Below, in pieces: positions 42,260-51,296 of a stretch of DNA of 64,000 nt; position 1 is the stretch's first letter, and each line of letters begins with the position of its first letter. The notes under the pieces were generated by a model that was not told the origin of the DNA, made no database searches, and saw nothing but the letters and a program-made list of their open reading frames with translations. Location: contig NZ_JAGINX010000001.1 in assembly GCF_017876395.1 (NCBI RefSeq), positions 1 through 64,000 on the forward strand, written 5' to 3'. The stretch is from Nesterenkonia lacusekhoensis. Lineage in GTDB: Bacteria; Actinomycetota; Actinomycetes; Actinomycetales; Micrococcaceae. A program made the translations under genes and the position numbers.

Positions 42260-42778
42260 ATGCGTGCATTGGTGCTCAACGCCGGCTACGAGCCGCTGAG
42301 CGTCGTGTCTTCACGCCGCGCCGCCCTTTTGGTGATGCGCGGCAAAGCCAGTGTGCTCGCAGAGGAGGGCACGCCGATCGTCTCTCCTTCGGCTCTCATC
42401 CCACGGCCGGCGGTGATCCTGCTCCATCGCTATGTGCGGGTGGCCCGCCATCGGCCCAGCTCACCATCGCGCCGCGGCGTCCTGCGGCGGGACCGTCGGC
42501 TCTGCGTCTACTGCTCACGCCCGGCCGGCACAGTGGACCACGTGGTCCCGCGCGCCCGGGGAGGCCAGTCCAGCTGGGAGAACCTGGTGGCCTGCTGCAG
42601 CCCCTGCAACGTGAAGAAGGGCGATAAGACCCTCGACCAGCTCGGTTGGAAGCTCACCACCACGCCGACCGCACCCACCCAGCACATGTGGCTTCCGCAG
42701 GAGCTCGATGCACCCTACGAATCGTGGAGGCCCTTCATTGACCACACCGCCTTCGGGACCAGCACAGCCACTCTCTGA
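42260..42778 (+). CDS. HNH endonuclease
   Basis: A 172-aa protein of the HNH family common and highly conserved in actinobacterial chromosomes. The HNH core has paired cysteines (CVYCSR and CCSPCN), the catalytic His in TVDHVVPRARGGQSSWENLV (about 95-114) and an Asn/His region (about 75-130). ATG 42260 has GGGAGGA 8 nt upstream; an in-frame ATG at 42173 adds 29 unlikely residues. The physiological role is unknown. It is probably DNA processing rather than restriction, since no methylase is present. It overlaps mobA by 41 bp. Confidence 0.88.
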   Translation: MRALVLNAGYEPLSVVSSRRAALLVMRGKASVLAEEGTPIVSPSALIPRPAVILLHRYVRVARHRPSSPSRRGVLRRDRRLCVYCSRPAGTVDHVVPRARGGQSSWENLVACCSPCNVKKGDKTLDQLGWKLTTTPTAPTQHMWLPQELDAPYESWRPFIDHTAFGTSTATL

Positions 42779-43523
42779 TCAGGCTGCTCAGGAAGCTTCG
42801 GCCGACGTTCCGCGGCATCTGCGGGCTGTGCTCCTGGCCGGAGGCGGGGGCCGGCGCCTCGGCGGGGTGGACAAGGCCCGTCTGCGCCGCGGAGAGCGTA
42901 CTCTGCTCGACCACTGGACCGCTGAACTGCTCCGCCGGGACATCCCCGCGGTGGTGGTGGGCCCCGAGGAGCTGCGTGCAGACCTGCCCCCGCAGGTGCT
43001 GCTGACCCGGGAGGACCCGCCGCTGGGCGGGCCGGCTGCGGCAGTGCGGGCCGGGATGCTCGCTCTGGAGCAGGCAGGGCGGCTCAGCGGGGCTGAGCCG
43101 ATCGAGACCGAGCCGATCGAGACCGAGCCGATCGAAACCGGACCGATCGAGGCCGGATCGGCTGAGACCAGGCCGACTGCGGCCGGATCAGCCGCAACGC
43201 CGAGGATCCTGCTGGCCGCTGTCGACGTCGTGGATCCCGGGCCGCTGCTGGACTGGCTCCTGCCCCAGCTGGGCCAGGCCGGCCACCGGGCGGTGATCCC
43301 GCAGGACGGCACCGGTCGGCTGCAGCTGCTGGCCTCGCTCATCCCGGAACGGGCGCTGCGGGCCCGAGCCCACGAGATCACTGCGGCCCAGACCGAGGGC
43401 CGGCCGCTGCGCATCATGCTCGAGGGCATCGAGGCTGCGCATCCGCAGATGCCTGAGGGACTCGGCGCCGACGTAGACACACCTGAGGACGCATATCGCC
43501 TGGACGTCCACGGACACAGATGA
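42738..43523 (+). CDS. mobA: Molybdenum cofactor guanylyltransferase-like protein
   Basis: A 261-aa nucleotidyltransferase. The MobA P-loop-like motif LLAGGGGRRLGGVDKARL (about 33-50), LTREDPPLGGPAAAVRAG and AAVDVVDPGPLL are visible. It would attach GMP to molybdopterin to form the MGD cofactor used by formate dehydrogenases. TTG 42738 with GGAGG 7 nt upstream is the likely start, overlapping the HNH gene. A repeat-derived loop (about 121-150, IETEP units) is inserted in the middle of the fold. It is convergent with the OFA transporter. Confidence 0.85.
   Translation: MTTPPSGPAQPLSDQAAQEASADVPRHLRAVLLAGGGGRRLGGVDKARLRRGERTLLDHWTAELLRRDIPAVVVGPEELRADLPPQVLLTREDPPLGGPAAAVRAGMLALEQAGRLSGAEPIETEPIETEPIETGPIEAGSAETRPTAAGSAATPRILLAAVDVVDPGPLLDWLLPQLGQAGHRAVIPQDGTGRLQLLASLIPERALRARAHEITAAQTEGRPLRIMLEGIEAAHPQMPEGLGADVDTPEDAYRLDVHGHR
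43098..43187 (+). repeat. 15-bp tandem repeats inside mobA
   Basis: Six 15-bp units, starting with two perfect copies of CCGATCGAGACCGAG, then progressively diverged. They encode five-residue IETEP-like units that keep the frame. Confidence 0.85.
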
Positions 43524-43603
43524 GGCCGAAGCCTCTGCAGCGCTGTGCCCTGTGCAGGGCAGGCAGCTGACAGAGACTCCGGCCCCTGGGCACGGAGCTG
43601 AGC

Positions 43604-45163
43604 TCAGTTCAGGAAGAGCTCGATGCCGTTGATGAAGGTGTACGTCAGGCCGTAGAGGATCGGGATCCCCACCACGATCCATGCCACCGGTACAGGGACT
43701 GCCGGCTTGCCGGCAGGCTCCACGGAGGTACGCGCACTGGCCTTCTCCGAGTCCTCGGCGTCGGACTGCTGCGCGGCCCCCTCGGGCTCATTCTCCACGT
43801 GGTGCTTGGATGCCACCGGGCGGACCAGCAGGTTGGCGATGAACCCGACCACCAGCAGGGCGACCATCGTGTAGAGGGCCGGCCGGTAGTCGCCTGCGGT
43901 CAGGGTGCCGGGCTCGCCGCCTGCGGCGTCGAGGAACGCGTTGACGATGAGCGGGCCGGCCACTCCGGCGGCGGCCCAGGCAGTCAGCAGACGGCCGTGG
44001 ATGGCACCCACCTGGAAGGTCCCGAAGAGGTCGCGCAGGTAGGCCGGGGCGGTGGAGAACCCGCCCCCGTAGAAGGACAGGATGATGCCGGCCAGCACGA
44101 TGAACAGCGCCATGGAGCTGTTGCCCCAGGTGGCCAGGGAGAAGTACAGCAGCGCGCCCAGGCCCAGGTAGATCGTATAGATCGGTTTGCGTCCGATCTT
44201 GTCCGAGGTGGAGGCCCAGACGAACCGGCCCAGTGTGTTGGTCAGGGACAGGAAGGCGACGAAGCCGGCGGCCGCGGCCAGCGCCACAGCGGAGTTGCCG
44301 TCGCCGTCGCGGAAGAAGTCACGCACAAAGGCGTTGGCCTGCTCCAGGATGCCGATGCCTGCGGTGACGTTGACGAACAGCATCACCCAGAGCAGCCAGA
44401 ACTGAGGAGTCTTCATGGCAGTGTTGACCCGCACGTTGTTCTGGGAGACGTTCTTCTTCTGCTTCCGCTGGGAGGGGTCGAAGCCCTCCGGCGTCCAATC
44501 GGGGGCGGGGACCCGCACGATCCAGGCCGAGAAGAGCATCATGCACAGATACAGGGCGGCCAGTGTCAGGAACAGCAGGCCGACCGAGGACCCGGAGTGG
44601 ACCTCACCGTCGGCGGGAGCCCCACCGTTGTAGAGGTTCATGAAGAAGCTGGAGAGCGGCGTGGCGATCATCGCACCGACGCCGAAGCCCATGATGGCCA
44701 TCCCGGTGCCCATGCCGGGACGGTCCGGGAACCACTTCATCAGCGTAGAGACCGGTGCGATGTAGCCGATGCCCAGGCCGATTCCTCCGACGACGCCGTA
44801 GCCCAGGTAGAGCAGCCACAGTTGCTCGGTGAAGATGCCGACGGAGCCGATGACGAAGCCGGAGACCCAGCAGGCGGTGGAGGCCAGGACGGCCCGCCGC
44901 GGACCGTTGCGATCCACCCAGCTGCCGAAGAGCGCGGCGGAGAGGCCCAACATCACGATGGCCAGAGAGAAGATGATGCCGATCGCGGTATGGCTGGCAC
45001 CGAAGTGGAGCTGGATCGCGTCGCGATAGACCGAGGCGCCGTAGACCTGACCGATGCACATGTGGATGGCCAGAGCCGCAGGCGGGATCAGCCACCTGTT
45101 GAAGCTCGGGCCGGCGGTGATCTTCTGCATGGGAGCAGAGCGCGCTGGTGCCGCTGCGGACAT
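43604..45163 (-). CDS. OFA-family MFS antiporter
   Basis: A 519-aa permease of the oxalate/formate antiporter group with 12 transmembrane segments. Features are FNRWLIPPAALAIHMCIGQVYGASVY at the N-terminus (split: first helix), IGYIAPVSTLMKWFPDRPGMGTG (helix 4-5 hallmark of OFA) and GNTLGRFVWASTSDKIGRK-like motif in the second half. The start at 45163 has GGAGGAG upstream. It is divergent from the DUF6457-moeA-fdhD-fdh operon, so formate or another monocarboxylate is a likely substrate. This is inferred from neighbourhood. Confidence 0.88.
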   Translation of the reverse strand: MSAAAPARSAPMQKITAGPSFNRWLIPPAALAIHMCIGQVYGASVYRDAIQLHFGASHTAIGIIFSLAIVMLGLSAALFGSWVDRNGPRRAVLASTACWVSGFVIGSVGIFTEQLWLLYLGYGVVGGIGLGIGYIAPVSTLMKWFPDRPGMGTGMAIMGFGVGAMIATPLSSFFMNLYNGGAPADGEVHSGSSVGLLFLTLAALYLCMMLFSAWIVRVPAPDWTPEGFDPSQRKQKKNVSQNNVRVNTAMKTPQFWLLWVMLFVNVTAGIGILEQANAFVRDFFRDGDGNSAVALAAAAGFVAFLSLTNTLGRFVWASTSDKIGRKPIYTIYLGLGALLYFSLATWGNSSMALFIVLAGIILSFYGGGFSTAPAYLRDLFGTFQVGAIHGRLLTAWAAAGVAGPLIVNAFLDAAGGEPGTLTAGDYRPALYTMVALLVVGFIANLLVRPVASKHHVENEPEGAAQQSDAEDSEKASARTSVEPAGKPAVPVPVAWIVVGIPILYGLTYTFINGIELFLN

Positions 45164-45298
45164 GAGTCCTCTCCTCCTGGGTTGAGGCGGTGAGTAGCGC
45201 CACAGCGCTAGCACTGTCCTCTGCGGGCCGCTCCGGCCTGCCGACCTGTGAGAACCTGGTGCGGAACCCTCTCGAGACCCCCTGTGAGGAGACTGACG

Positions 45299-45592
45299 AT
45301 GGCTGAGAGCACCCCGGACGCGACCCGCGAGGCGATCGAACTGTGGGTCAGAGAGCTGACGCACCACCTGGAGATCGACGACGTCGAGATCGACATCGAT
45401 GCGCTCCTGAAGCTCGCCGGACAGGCCGCCCACACCATCGTGCGCCCCTCGGCCCCCATCACCACCTTCCTGGTGGGCTACGTGACCGGGCTGGCTGAGG
45501 CCTCCGGCCAGGCTGACTACGACAAGGCGGTCCGCGCGGCCTCCCGTGTGGCTGAGCAGCTGCTGGAGCGCCGCTCGCAGGCTGTGGGATGA
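45299..45592 (+). CDS. DUF6457 family protein
   Basis: A 97-aa small protein. An acidic first half (ELTHHLEIDDVEIDIDALLKLA) and APITTFLVGYVTG resemble the DUF6457 family found beside Moco genes in actinobacteria. GAGGAG lies 6 nt before ATG. It is the first gene of the moeA-fdhD-fdh transcript. Biochemical role unknown. Confidence 0.78.
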   Translation: MAESTPDATREAIELWVRELTHHLEIDDVEIDIDALLKLAGQAAHTIVRPSAPITTFLVGYVTGLAEASGQADYDKAVRAASRVAEQLLERRSQAVG

Positions 45593-45620
45593 GCCTCCGA
45601 CGCCGTCTGCGGGTCCTCTG

Positions 45621-46952
45621 ATGGCCTCCTTCGATCACGCGCGCAGCACTGCAGCCTCCTCGCCCGCCCTTCCGGCCCGGACCGTGCCGCTGCAGGAGGC
45701 TCTCGGCTGTGTGCTCGCCGAGCCGCTCCGCGCCCAGCTGGATGTGCCCCATGTGGCCACCTCGGCCATGGACGGGTGGGCCCTGGCCGCACCGCTGCCG
45801 GTGCCGGACGCGGAAGACCCCTGCTGGCGGGCCCGCTCCCAGGGGGCAGAGGGGCCCAGCACCCTGTTGGCGCCCTTGGCGGCGGGGGAGGCAGTCGGCG
45901 TCGTCACCGGGTCCCCCGTGCCTGAGGGGACCGTCTCTGTGCTGCGCTCGGAGCATGCTCGTCTGGATGCTGGGAGGCTCAGCCTCGCCCAGCAGACCCC
46001 GGACCTGGAACCCGGCCGCAATATCCGTCCCGTCGCGGCGGAGGCCGCCGCGGGGGATCTGCTCCTGGACTCCGGCGAGGAGCTCAGTGCGGCGGGGACC
46101 GCAGCGGCCGCCGTCGCCGGCTATGACGCGCTCCGCGTGGTGCCGCGCCCGCGGGTGCGACTCATCCTCACCGGCTCCGAAGTCATCACCTCGGGGCTCC
46201 CGGGGCCGGGGCAGGTGCGCGACGTCTTCGGACTGGCCCTGCCGTCGATGCTGCATGAGGCCGGGGCGCAGCTGGAGAGCATGCACCGGATCGACGACGA
46301 CCCGGCGGAGCTGCGTCGGCTCCTCGACCTTGAGCCCGCTGCCGAACCGGCACCCGATCTGATCATCACGACCGGAGGCACGGCCGCCTCCCGTGCCGAT
46401 ACCCTCCGCCCGGTGCTCACCGAGCTGGAGGCCGAGATCCTGGTCAGTCACGTGGACATGCGGCCGGGCCACCCGGCGCTGTTCGCCCGGATCCCCGCAG
46501 ACCAACGACCTGCAGAACAGCAACCTGCAGAACAGCGACCTGCAGATCAGCGCCACACCTACGTCCTGGGACTGCCGGGCAACCCGCTGGCCGGCTTCGC
46601 CGCACTGACCGTGCTGGGGCTGCCCCTGATCGCGGCCTTGGCGGCCCGGTCCCAGGCTGAGCCGCTGTGGGCTCAGGCCGCGGCGGAGATCTCCGGGGCG
46701 GCCCGACGCGGGCGTGGGGGAGTGCGGTTGGTGCCCGCCCGGCTCGGCGTCGGTGACGAGGAGCCTCTGGTGCACCCGCTGGAGCATGCCCAGGCTCATA
46801 TGATGCGCGGCCTGGCCCAGGCTGAGGTCCTCGTCGTGGTGCCCGCTGAGGGCCTGGCCGTCGGAGACCAGGTGGAATGCCTGAAGGTGCCGGGCCGTTC
46901 CGACAGGAGTAGTCAGCCGCCGCAGGGCGGCCCGCCGAAGAGGAGAAGCTGA
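45621..46952 (+). CDS. moeA: Molybdopterin molybdenumtransferase
   Basis: A 443-aa protein that inserts molybdate into molybdopterin. MoeA domains: linker/N-terminal with VATSAMDGWAL (about 34-44), the Mog-like domain with LILTGSEVITSG, TTGGTAASRADTLRP (about 250-264) and VLGLPGNPLAGFAAL (conserved GxPGNP loop, about 315), and a C-terminal beta-barrel. A short Gln/Pro/Ala repeat is inserted before the LPGNP loop. The stop overlaps fdhD by one base (TGATG). It acts with mobA upstream to supply the cofactor for the downstream oxidoreductase. Confidence 0.92.
   Translation: MASFDHARSTAASSPALPARTVPLQEALGCVLAEPLRAQLDVPHVATSAMDGWALAAPLPVPDAEDPCWRARSQGAEGPSTLLAPLAAGEAVGVVTGSPVPEGTVSVLRSEHARLDAGRLSLAQQTPDLEPGRNIRPVAAEAAAGDLLLDSGEELSAAGTAAAAVAGYDALRVVPRPRVRLILTGSEVITSGLPGPGQVRDVFGLALPSMLHEAGAQLESMHRIDDDPAELRRLLDLEPAAEPAPDLIITTGGTAASRADTLRPVLTELEAEILVSHVDMRPGHPALFARIPADQRPAEQQPAEQRPADQRHTYVLGLPGNPLAGFAALTVLGLPLIAALAARSQAEPLWAQAAAEISGAARRGRGGVRLVPARLGVGDEEPLVHPLEHAQAHMMRGLAQAEVLVVVPAEGLAVGDQVECLKVPGRSDRSSQPPQGGPPKRRS
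46503..46547 (+). repeat. 15-bp tandem repeats inside moeA
   Basis: Three 15-bp units of CAnCrACCTGCAGAw type encode QRPAE, QQPAE and QRPAD, placed just before the conserved LPGNP loop. The reading frame is kept. Confidence 0.8.
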
Positions 46953-47836
46953 TGGGACGCCTCACACAGCGCAGGAAGGTCACCCGCCTGCTGCGGGACC
47001 AGGAGACAGGTGCCGTCACCACGCGCACCCGCGCGGATACGTTGGCCGCCGAGGAGCCCCTGGAGATCCGTCTGGGCGGAGAGCCCTTCTCCGTCACCAT
47101 GCGGACCCCCGGCCATGACTTCGAGCTGGCCGCAGGCTTCCTCGTCTCCGAGGGGATCGTGCGCAGCCCCGAGGAGCTGCGGGGGCTGCGCTACTGCGCG
47201 GGCACCGACGAGCAGGGCAACCAGACCTATAACGTCCTCGACGCCGACCTGGACCCTCTGTTGGTCTCCATGCGCACCTCGATCCGCGAGCGGCGCAACG
47301 TGGTCACCACCTCGGCCTGCGGCATCTGCGGGACCACCAGCATCGACGCTGTGGAGAAGACTCTTCCCCCAGGCCCGCCCGAGGGGCCCTCGCTGAACAT
47401 CAGCGCTGAGACGCTGCTGCAGCTGCCGGACACGCTGCGGGAGAGCCAGAACATCTTCGAGAAGACCGGAGGAGTCCACGCCGCCGGGCTGTTCGACGGC
47501 GACGGCCGGCTGCTCTGCCTGCGGGAGGACGTGGGCCGGCACAACGCCGTGGACAAAGTGGTGGGCTGGGCGCTCACCGCCGGTGAGCTGCCGCTGAGCG
47601 GAACTGTCCTGCAGGTCAGTGGGCGGGCTTCCTTCGAGCTGGTGCAGAAGGCCGCGCTGGCCGGCATCGAGATGCTCAGCGCGGTGGGGGCGCCGTCGTC
47701 GTTGGCCGCTGATCTGGCTGAGCGCTCCGGGCTGACCCTGGCTGGCTTCTCCCGCGGCCGCAGCGTGAACCTCTACACCCACGCCCACCGTGTCTGTGAG
47801 CAGGATGCTTCCCTCCAAGGGATCGCCGGGCGCTAG
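46952..47836 (+). CDS. fdhD: Formate dehydrogenase sulfurtransferase FdhD
   Basis: A 294-aa protein that transfers sulfur from IscS to the Mo-bis-MGD cofactor, required for formate dehydrogenase activity. The catalytic cysteine pair sits in TSACGICGTTS (about 121-131). EEPLEIRLGGEPF, HDFELAAGFLVSEGI and LREDVGRHNAVDKVVG are family hallmarks. It is translationally coupled to moeA and followed after 9 nt by the oxidoreductase it serves. Confidence 0.96.
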   Translation: MGRLTQRRKVTRLLRDQETGAVTTRTRADTLAAEEPLEIRLGGEPFSVTMRTPGHDFELAAGFLVSEGIVRSPEELRGLRYCAGTDEQGNQTYNVLDADLDPLLVSMRTSIRERRNVVTTSACGICGTTSIDAVEKTLPPGPPEGPSLNISAETLLQLPDTLRESQNIFEKTGGVHAAGLFDGDGRLLCLREDVGRHNAVDKVVGWALTAGELPLSGTVLQVSGRASFELVQKAALAGIEMLSAVGAPSSLAADLAERSGLTLAGFSRGRSVNLYTHAHRVCEQDASLQGIAGR

Positions 47837-47845
47837 AATCTCGGT

Positions 47846-50221
47846 ATGGATGACCAGGGACGCAGCCACGATGACGTGCGCGGACACACTGTTGAGCTTG
47901 AAGACATCGATGAGCGGAAGCTGAAGGTCAGCGGCCCCAAGGACTATGCGGCCGGGATCAAAGCTGTGAAGGTCTCCTTCCAGCGGGGCCTCACCCAGGG
48001 CGGGCTCAGCAGGACGGTGCGCTCCATGTTCCGCGTGAATCAGGACCGCGGCGTGGACTGCCCCGGCTGCGCCTGGCCGGAGTCTGTCACCGGAGACCGC
48101 AAGAAGGTCGAGTTCTGTGAGAACGGCGCCAAGGCGCTCGCCGAGGAGAACACCAAACGAGTGGCCACCCCCGAGTGGTGGGCCCAGCACTCGATCGCCG
48201 AGCTGGAGCAGAAGACCGAGTACTGGCTGGGCCAGTCCGGCCGGATCACCCATCCGATGATCGTGCGCGAGGGCGAGACTCACTACACCCCGATCAGCTG
48301 GACCGAGGCGTTCGAGACCATCGGCGAGCACATCCGGGCCACCACCGCTGACCGCTGCACCTTCTACACCTCGGGCCGGACCGCGAACGAGACGGCGTTC
48401 ATGTACCAGCTCTTCGCCCGCAGCCTGGGCACCAACAACCTGCCGGACTGCTCGAACATGTGCCACGAATCCTCCGGGTCAGCCCTGAACCCGACCATCG
48501 GGATCGGCAAGGGGACTGTCTCTCTGGAGGACATCGAGAACTCCGAGCTGATCTTCGTCGTCGGGCAGAACCCAGGCACCAACCACCCGCGCATGCTCGG
48601 ATCTCTGGCCGAGGCACGCAAGAACGGCGGCAAGGTGGTGGCGGTCAACCCGCTGCCGGAGGCCGGGCTGATGCGCTTCAAGGACCCGCAGACCCCGCAG
48701 GGCATGATCAAGGGGGACCGGATCTCCGACGAATACCTGCAGATCAAGGTCGGTGGAGATCAGGCGCTGTTCCAGGCGCTGGGCCACATCCTGCTGCGCA
48801 AGGAGGAGGAGAACCCCGGCAGCGTGGTCGACCGCGCGTTCGTGGAATCCTCCACCAAGGGCTTCGAAGAGTACCGGGCCGCCCGGGCCCAGCTGGACTG
48901 GGACGAGATCGAGCAGGCCACCGGCCTGCAGCGTGCCGAGATCGAGGAGATCGGTGAGCTGCTGGCGAAGTCCAAGGCCACCATCTTCTGCTGGGCCCTG
49001 GGGATCACCCAGCAGCCGCATTCGGTGGACACCATCAAGGAGATCATCAACCTGCTTCTGCTGCAGGGCAACTTCGGAAAGCCCGGAGCCGGCGCCTGCC
49101 CGGTCCGCGGCCACTCCAATGTTCAGGGCGACCGCACCTTCGGCATCTGGGAGAAGCCCACCGAAGGGTTCCTGGAGAAGCTCGACGCCGAGTTCGGGAT
49201 CGAGTCCCCGCGCGAGCACGGCTACGACTCCACCGAATCCATGTACCAGATGGCCGATGACAACATCGATGTCTTCGTCTCCCTGGGCGGAAACCTGGCC
49301 ATGGCCAACTCGGACACCGCCCTGATGGAATCCGGGCTGAAGAAGACTGGCCTGACCGTGCACATCTCCACCAAGCCCAACCGCTCTCACGTGGTCCATG
49401 GGAAGACCTCCATCATCCTGCCCACGCTGGGACGCTCGGACAAGGATGACAAGCACCCCGGCGGAGCGCAGTTCCTCTCCGTGGAGAACTCGATGTCCGT
49501 GGTCAGCTCCACCCAGGGCCGGTTGGAGCCGATCTCTGATCACCTGCTGGCTGAGCCGGTGATCCTCGCCCGCATGGCCGAGGCCGCGCTGGGCCCGGAT
49601 CATGCGGTGGGCTGGAAAGCGATGGCCGACGACTACGACGTCATCCGTGATCACGCCTCCCGGGTGGTTCCCGGCACTGAGAACTTCAATGAGCGGGTCC
49701 GGGACAAGTACGGCTTTGTGCTGCCCAACCCGCCGCGGGATCAGCGCTCCTTCGCCACAGCGGACGGCAAGGCCGGCTTCACCGTGCGCGAGCTGGAGTA
49801 CCTGACCCCGCCGGAGGGGTACCTGGTCCTGCAGACGATGCGGTCGCATGACCAGTACAACACCACCTTCTACGGTCTGGACGACCGCTACCGCGGCATC
49901 TCGGGCGGCCGCCGGGTCATCCTCATCCACCCGGACGACTTGGCCCAGACCGGCTTCTCCGATCGTGACGTGGTCGATGTGGTCTCCATGTTCCGCGGGG
50001 AGGAGCGCCGGGCAGAACGATTCCGTCTGGTGGCCTACCCGACGGCGCGCGGCTGCGTGGCCGCCTACTACCCGGAGGCCAACGCCCTGGTCCACCGTGA
50101 CCTGGTGGCCCGCGAGTCCAACACTCCGGGCTTCAAGGCCATGATGGTCCGGTTCGAGCCCGCCTCGGAGGAGGCCCGTGACGAGGAGGAGCAGGGCCTG
50201 GAGTCAGCGGTTGCGGTCTGA
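47846..50221 (+). CDS. FdhF/YdeP family molybdopterin oxidoreductase
   Basis: A 791-aa cytosolic Mo-bis-MGD enzyme of the YdeP/FdhF type. VDCPGCAWP (about 72-80) is the reduced N-terminal cysteine motif, so no classic 4-Cys [4Fe-4S] set. The Mo ligand is Cys in CSNMCHESSG (about 206). QGDRTFGIWEKP and the C-terminal molydopterin dinucleotide domain with QTMRSHDQYNTTFYG, RVILIHPDD and GCVAAYYPEANALV (about 640-760) are present. Formate is the likely substrate because fdhD, moeA and an OFA carrier are adjacent; acid-resistance roles are known for E. coli YdeP. Confidence 0.93.
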   Translation: MDDQGRSHDDVRGHTVELEDIDERKLKVSGPKDYAAGIKAVKVSFQRGLTQGGLSRTVRSMFRVNQDRGVDCPGCAWPESVTGDRKKVEFCENGAKALAEENTKRVATPEWWAQHSIAELEQKTEYWLGQSGRITHPMIVREGETHYTPISWTEAFETIGEHIRATTADRCTFYTSGRTANETAFMYQLFARSLGTNNLPDCSNMCHESSGSALNPTIGIGKGTVSLEDIENSELIFVVGQNPGTNHPRMLGSLAEARKNGGKVVAVNPLPEAGLMRFKDPQTPQGMIKGDRISDEYLQIKVGGDQALFQALGHILLRKEEENPGSVVDRAFVESSTKGFEEYRAARAQLDWDEIEQATGLQRAEIEEIGELLAKSKATIFCWALGITQQPHSVDTIKEIINLLLLQGNFGKPGAGACPVRGHSNVQGDRTFGIWEKPTEGFLEKLDAEFGIESPREHGYDSTESMYQMADDNIDVFVSLGGNLAMANSDTALMESGLKKTGLTVHISTKPNRSHVVHGKTSIILPTLGRSDKDDKHPGGAQFLSVENSMSVVSSTQGRLEPISDHLLAEPVILARMAEAALGPDHAVGWKAMADDYDVIRDHASRVVPGTENFNERVRDKYGFVLPNPPRDQRSFATADGKAGFTVRELEYLTPPEGYLVLQTMRSHDQYNTTFYGLDDRYRGISGGRRVILIHPDDLAQTGFSDRDVVDVVSMFRGEERRAERFRLVAYPTARGCVAAYYPEANALVHRDLVARESNTPGFKAMMVRFEPASEEARDEEEQGLESAVAV

Positions 50222-50515
50222 GGCGTTCCAAGTGGTCGTTCCTGAGGTCTGACCCGGCCGCTGACCGCCTGTGAAGGTTATCGGTGCAGTCGGTCGCTGA
50301 GGAGCCGGCGGACGTCGCCTGGGAATTCTTGGCGGAAGAGGGTTATGTGACCCGGGGTCAGTAGCGTAGGATGAAGCTTGTACGTCATGACGCTTCAGAG
50401 GGTTCCGCCCTCTTCAGGTGAGTGGCCGCACAGAACTCTGTGCCTGCCCGGCCAGGTCAGGCACAGAATAAGCATCGTGAGATCGGTGCGTAGCAAGTAA
50501 TAGTAAGGAAACATC
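50222..50515 (+). other. 5' region of cspA
   Basis: 294 bp without a gene. CGTAGGATGAAG (about 50363-50374) may hold a -10 (TAGGAT), giving a leader of about 140 nt. Long leaders are normal for cold-shock genes, whose mRNA folding is temperature-dependent. AAGGAAAC lies just before the ATG. Confidence 0.4.
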
Positions 50516-50719
50516 ATGGCCACTGGCACCGTTAAATGGTTCAACGCTGAAAAGGGCTACGGCTTCATCGCCCCCCAGGACGGCTCCGACGACGTGTTCG
50601 TGCACTTCAGCGCGATCAACTCCTCCGGCTTCCGCTCCCTCGAGGAGAACCAGCAGGTTGAGTTCGAGACCGCCCGCGGCCCCAAGGGTCTGCAGGCTGA
50701 GAACGTCACCCCCCTGTAA
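50516..50719 (+). CDS. cspA: Cold-shock protein CspA
   Basis: A 67-aa single cold-shock domain that binds single-stranded RNA/DNA as a chaperone. RNP1 KGYGFI and RNP2 VFVHFSAI are intact in the canonical [18 protein letters not shown] start. AAGGAAAC precedes ATG. It is monocistronic, with a strong terminator. Confidence 0.97.
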   Translation: MATGTVKWFNAEKGYGFIAPQDGSDDVFVHFSAINSSGFRSLEENQQVEFETARGPKGLQAENVTPL

Positions 50720-50799
50720 GTCTTCTAGGCTTTCCGAGCCCGGCGAACCAGCGGTCCCGCTGGACCCGGAGCTCGTGGGTTCTGTCTGAACCGACACAG

Positions 50800-50844
50800 A
50801 CCGGCCCCCGGACTCGCTCACTGCGAGACCGGGGGCCGGTTTTG
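50800..50844 (+). terminator. cspA terminator
   Basis: ACCGGCCCCCGG (50800-50811) and CCGGGGGCCGGT (50829-50840) form a 12-bp stem followed by TTTGTG. Confidence 0.8.
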
Positions 50845-50888
50845 TGTGCGGACTCCGCCACAGGGAGATCCACCACAGGGGGAGAGGC

Positions 50889-51203
50889 TCAGAGAGCTCC
50901 CTGTTCTGCAGCGCCGCGGGGCAGCGGGTACATGCGGGTCACAGTGGGGCCGCTCTCGACGAGCTCTTCGATGTCGGCCAGCAGGGTCTTCACCGGTTCG
51001 CCGTCGCCGTGGGCGTCCAGCTCCTCGACCGAGGACCACTTCTCGATCATGGTGATCGTGCCGTCCTCAGCGTCGTGGATGGAGTAGAGCTCGCAGCCGG
51101 ACTCGGTGTGGACGGTTTCGATGCCGCGGCGCATGGCGTCGGCCAGCTCCTGCTTCCGGCCTTCTCTGGGGTGGAACACGGCGGTGACGACGACGGCAGA
51201 CAT
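50889..51203 (-). CDS. ABM-fold putative quinol monooxygenase
   Basis: A 104-aa antibiotic biosynthesis monooxygenase-type protein, ygiN-like. VVVTAVFHPREGRKQELADAM, HTESGCELYSIHDAEDG and TITMIEKWSSVEELDAHG show the fold. It starts at 51203 with GGAAGGA upstream. It lies between cspA (convergent) and a DHA2 exporter on the same strand, 54 bp downstream of that gene's stop, and so may be expressed with it. Substrate unknown. Confidence 0.88.
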   Translation of the reverse strand: MSAVVVTAVFHPREGRKQELADAMRRGIETVHTESGCELYSIHDAEDGTITMIEKWSSVEELDAHGDGEPVKTLLADIEELVESGPTVTRMYPLPRGAAEQGAL

Positions 51204-51296
51204 AGCGATCCTTCCGGTCATGGAACGGGGCGGGAAGGGCACTTCCGGCCCTTACCGCTCAACCTACCCCGGGCCGATCTGCGGCCCACGGCCTCG

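Noticed and set aside
45546-45620. Upstream 25-codon extension of moeA
   Set aside because: It overlaps the end of the DUF6457 gene, has no family similarity, and the MoeA fold begins after ATG 45621.
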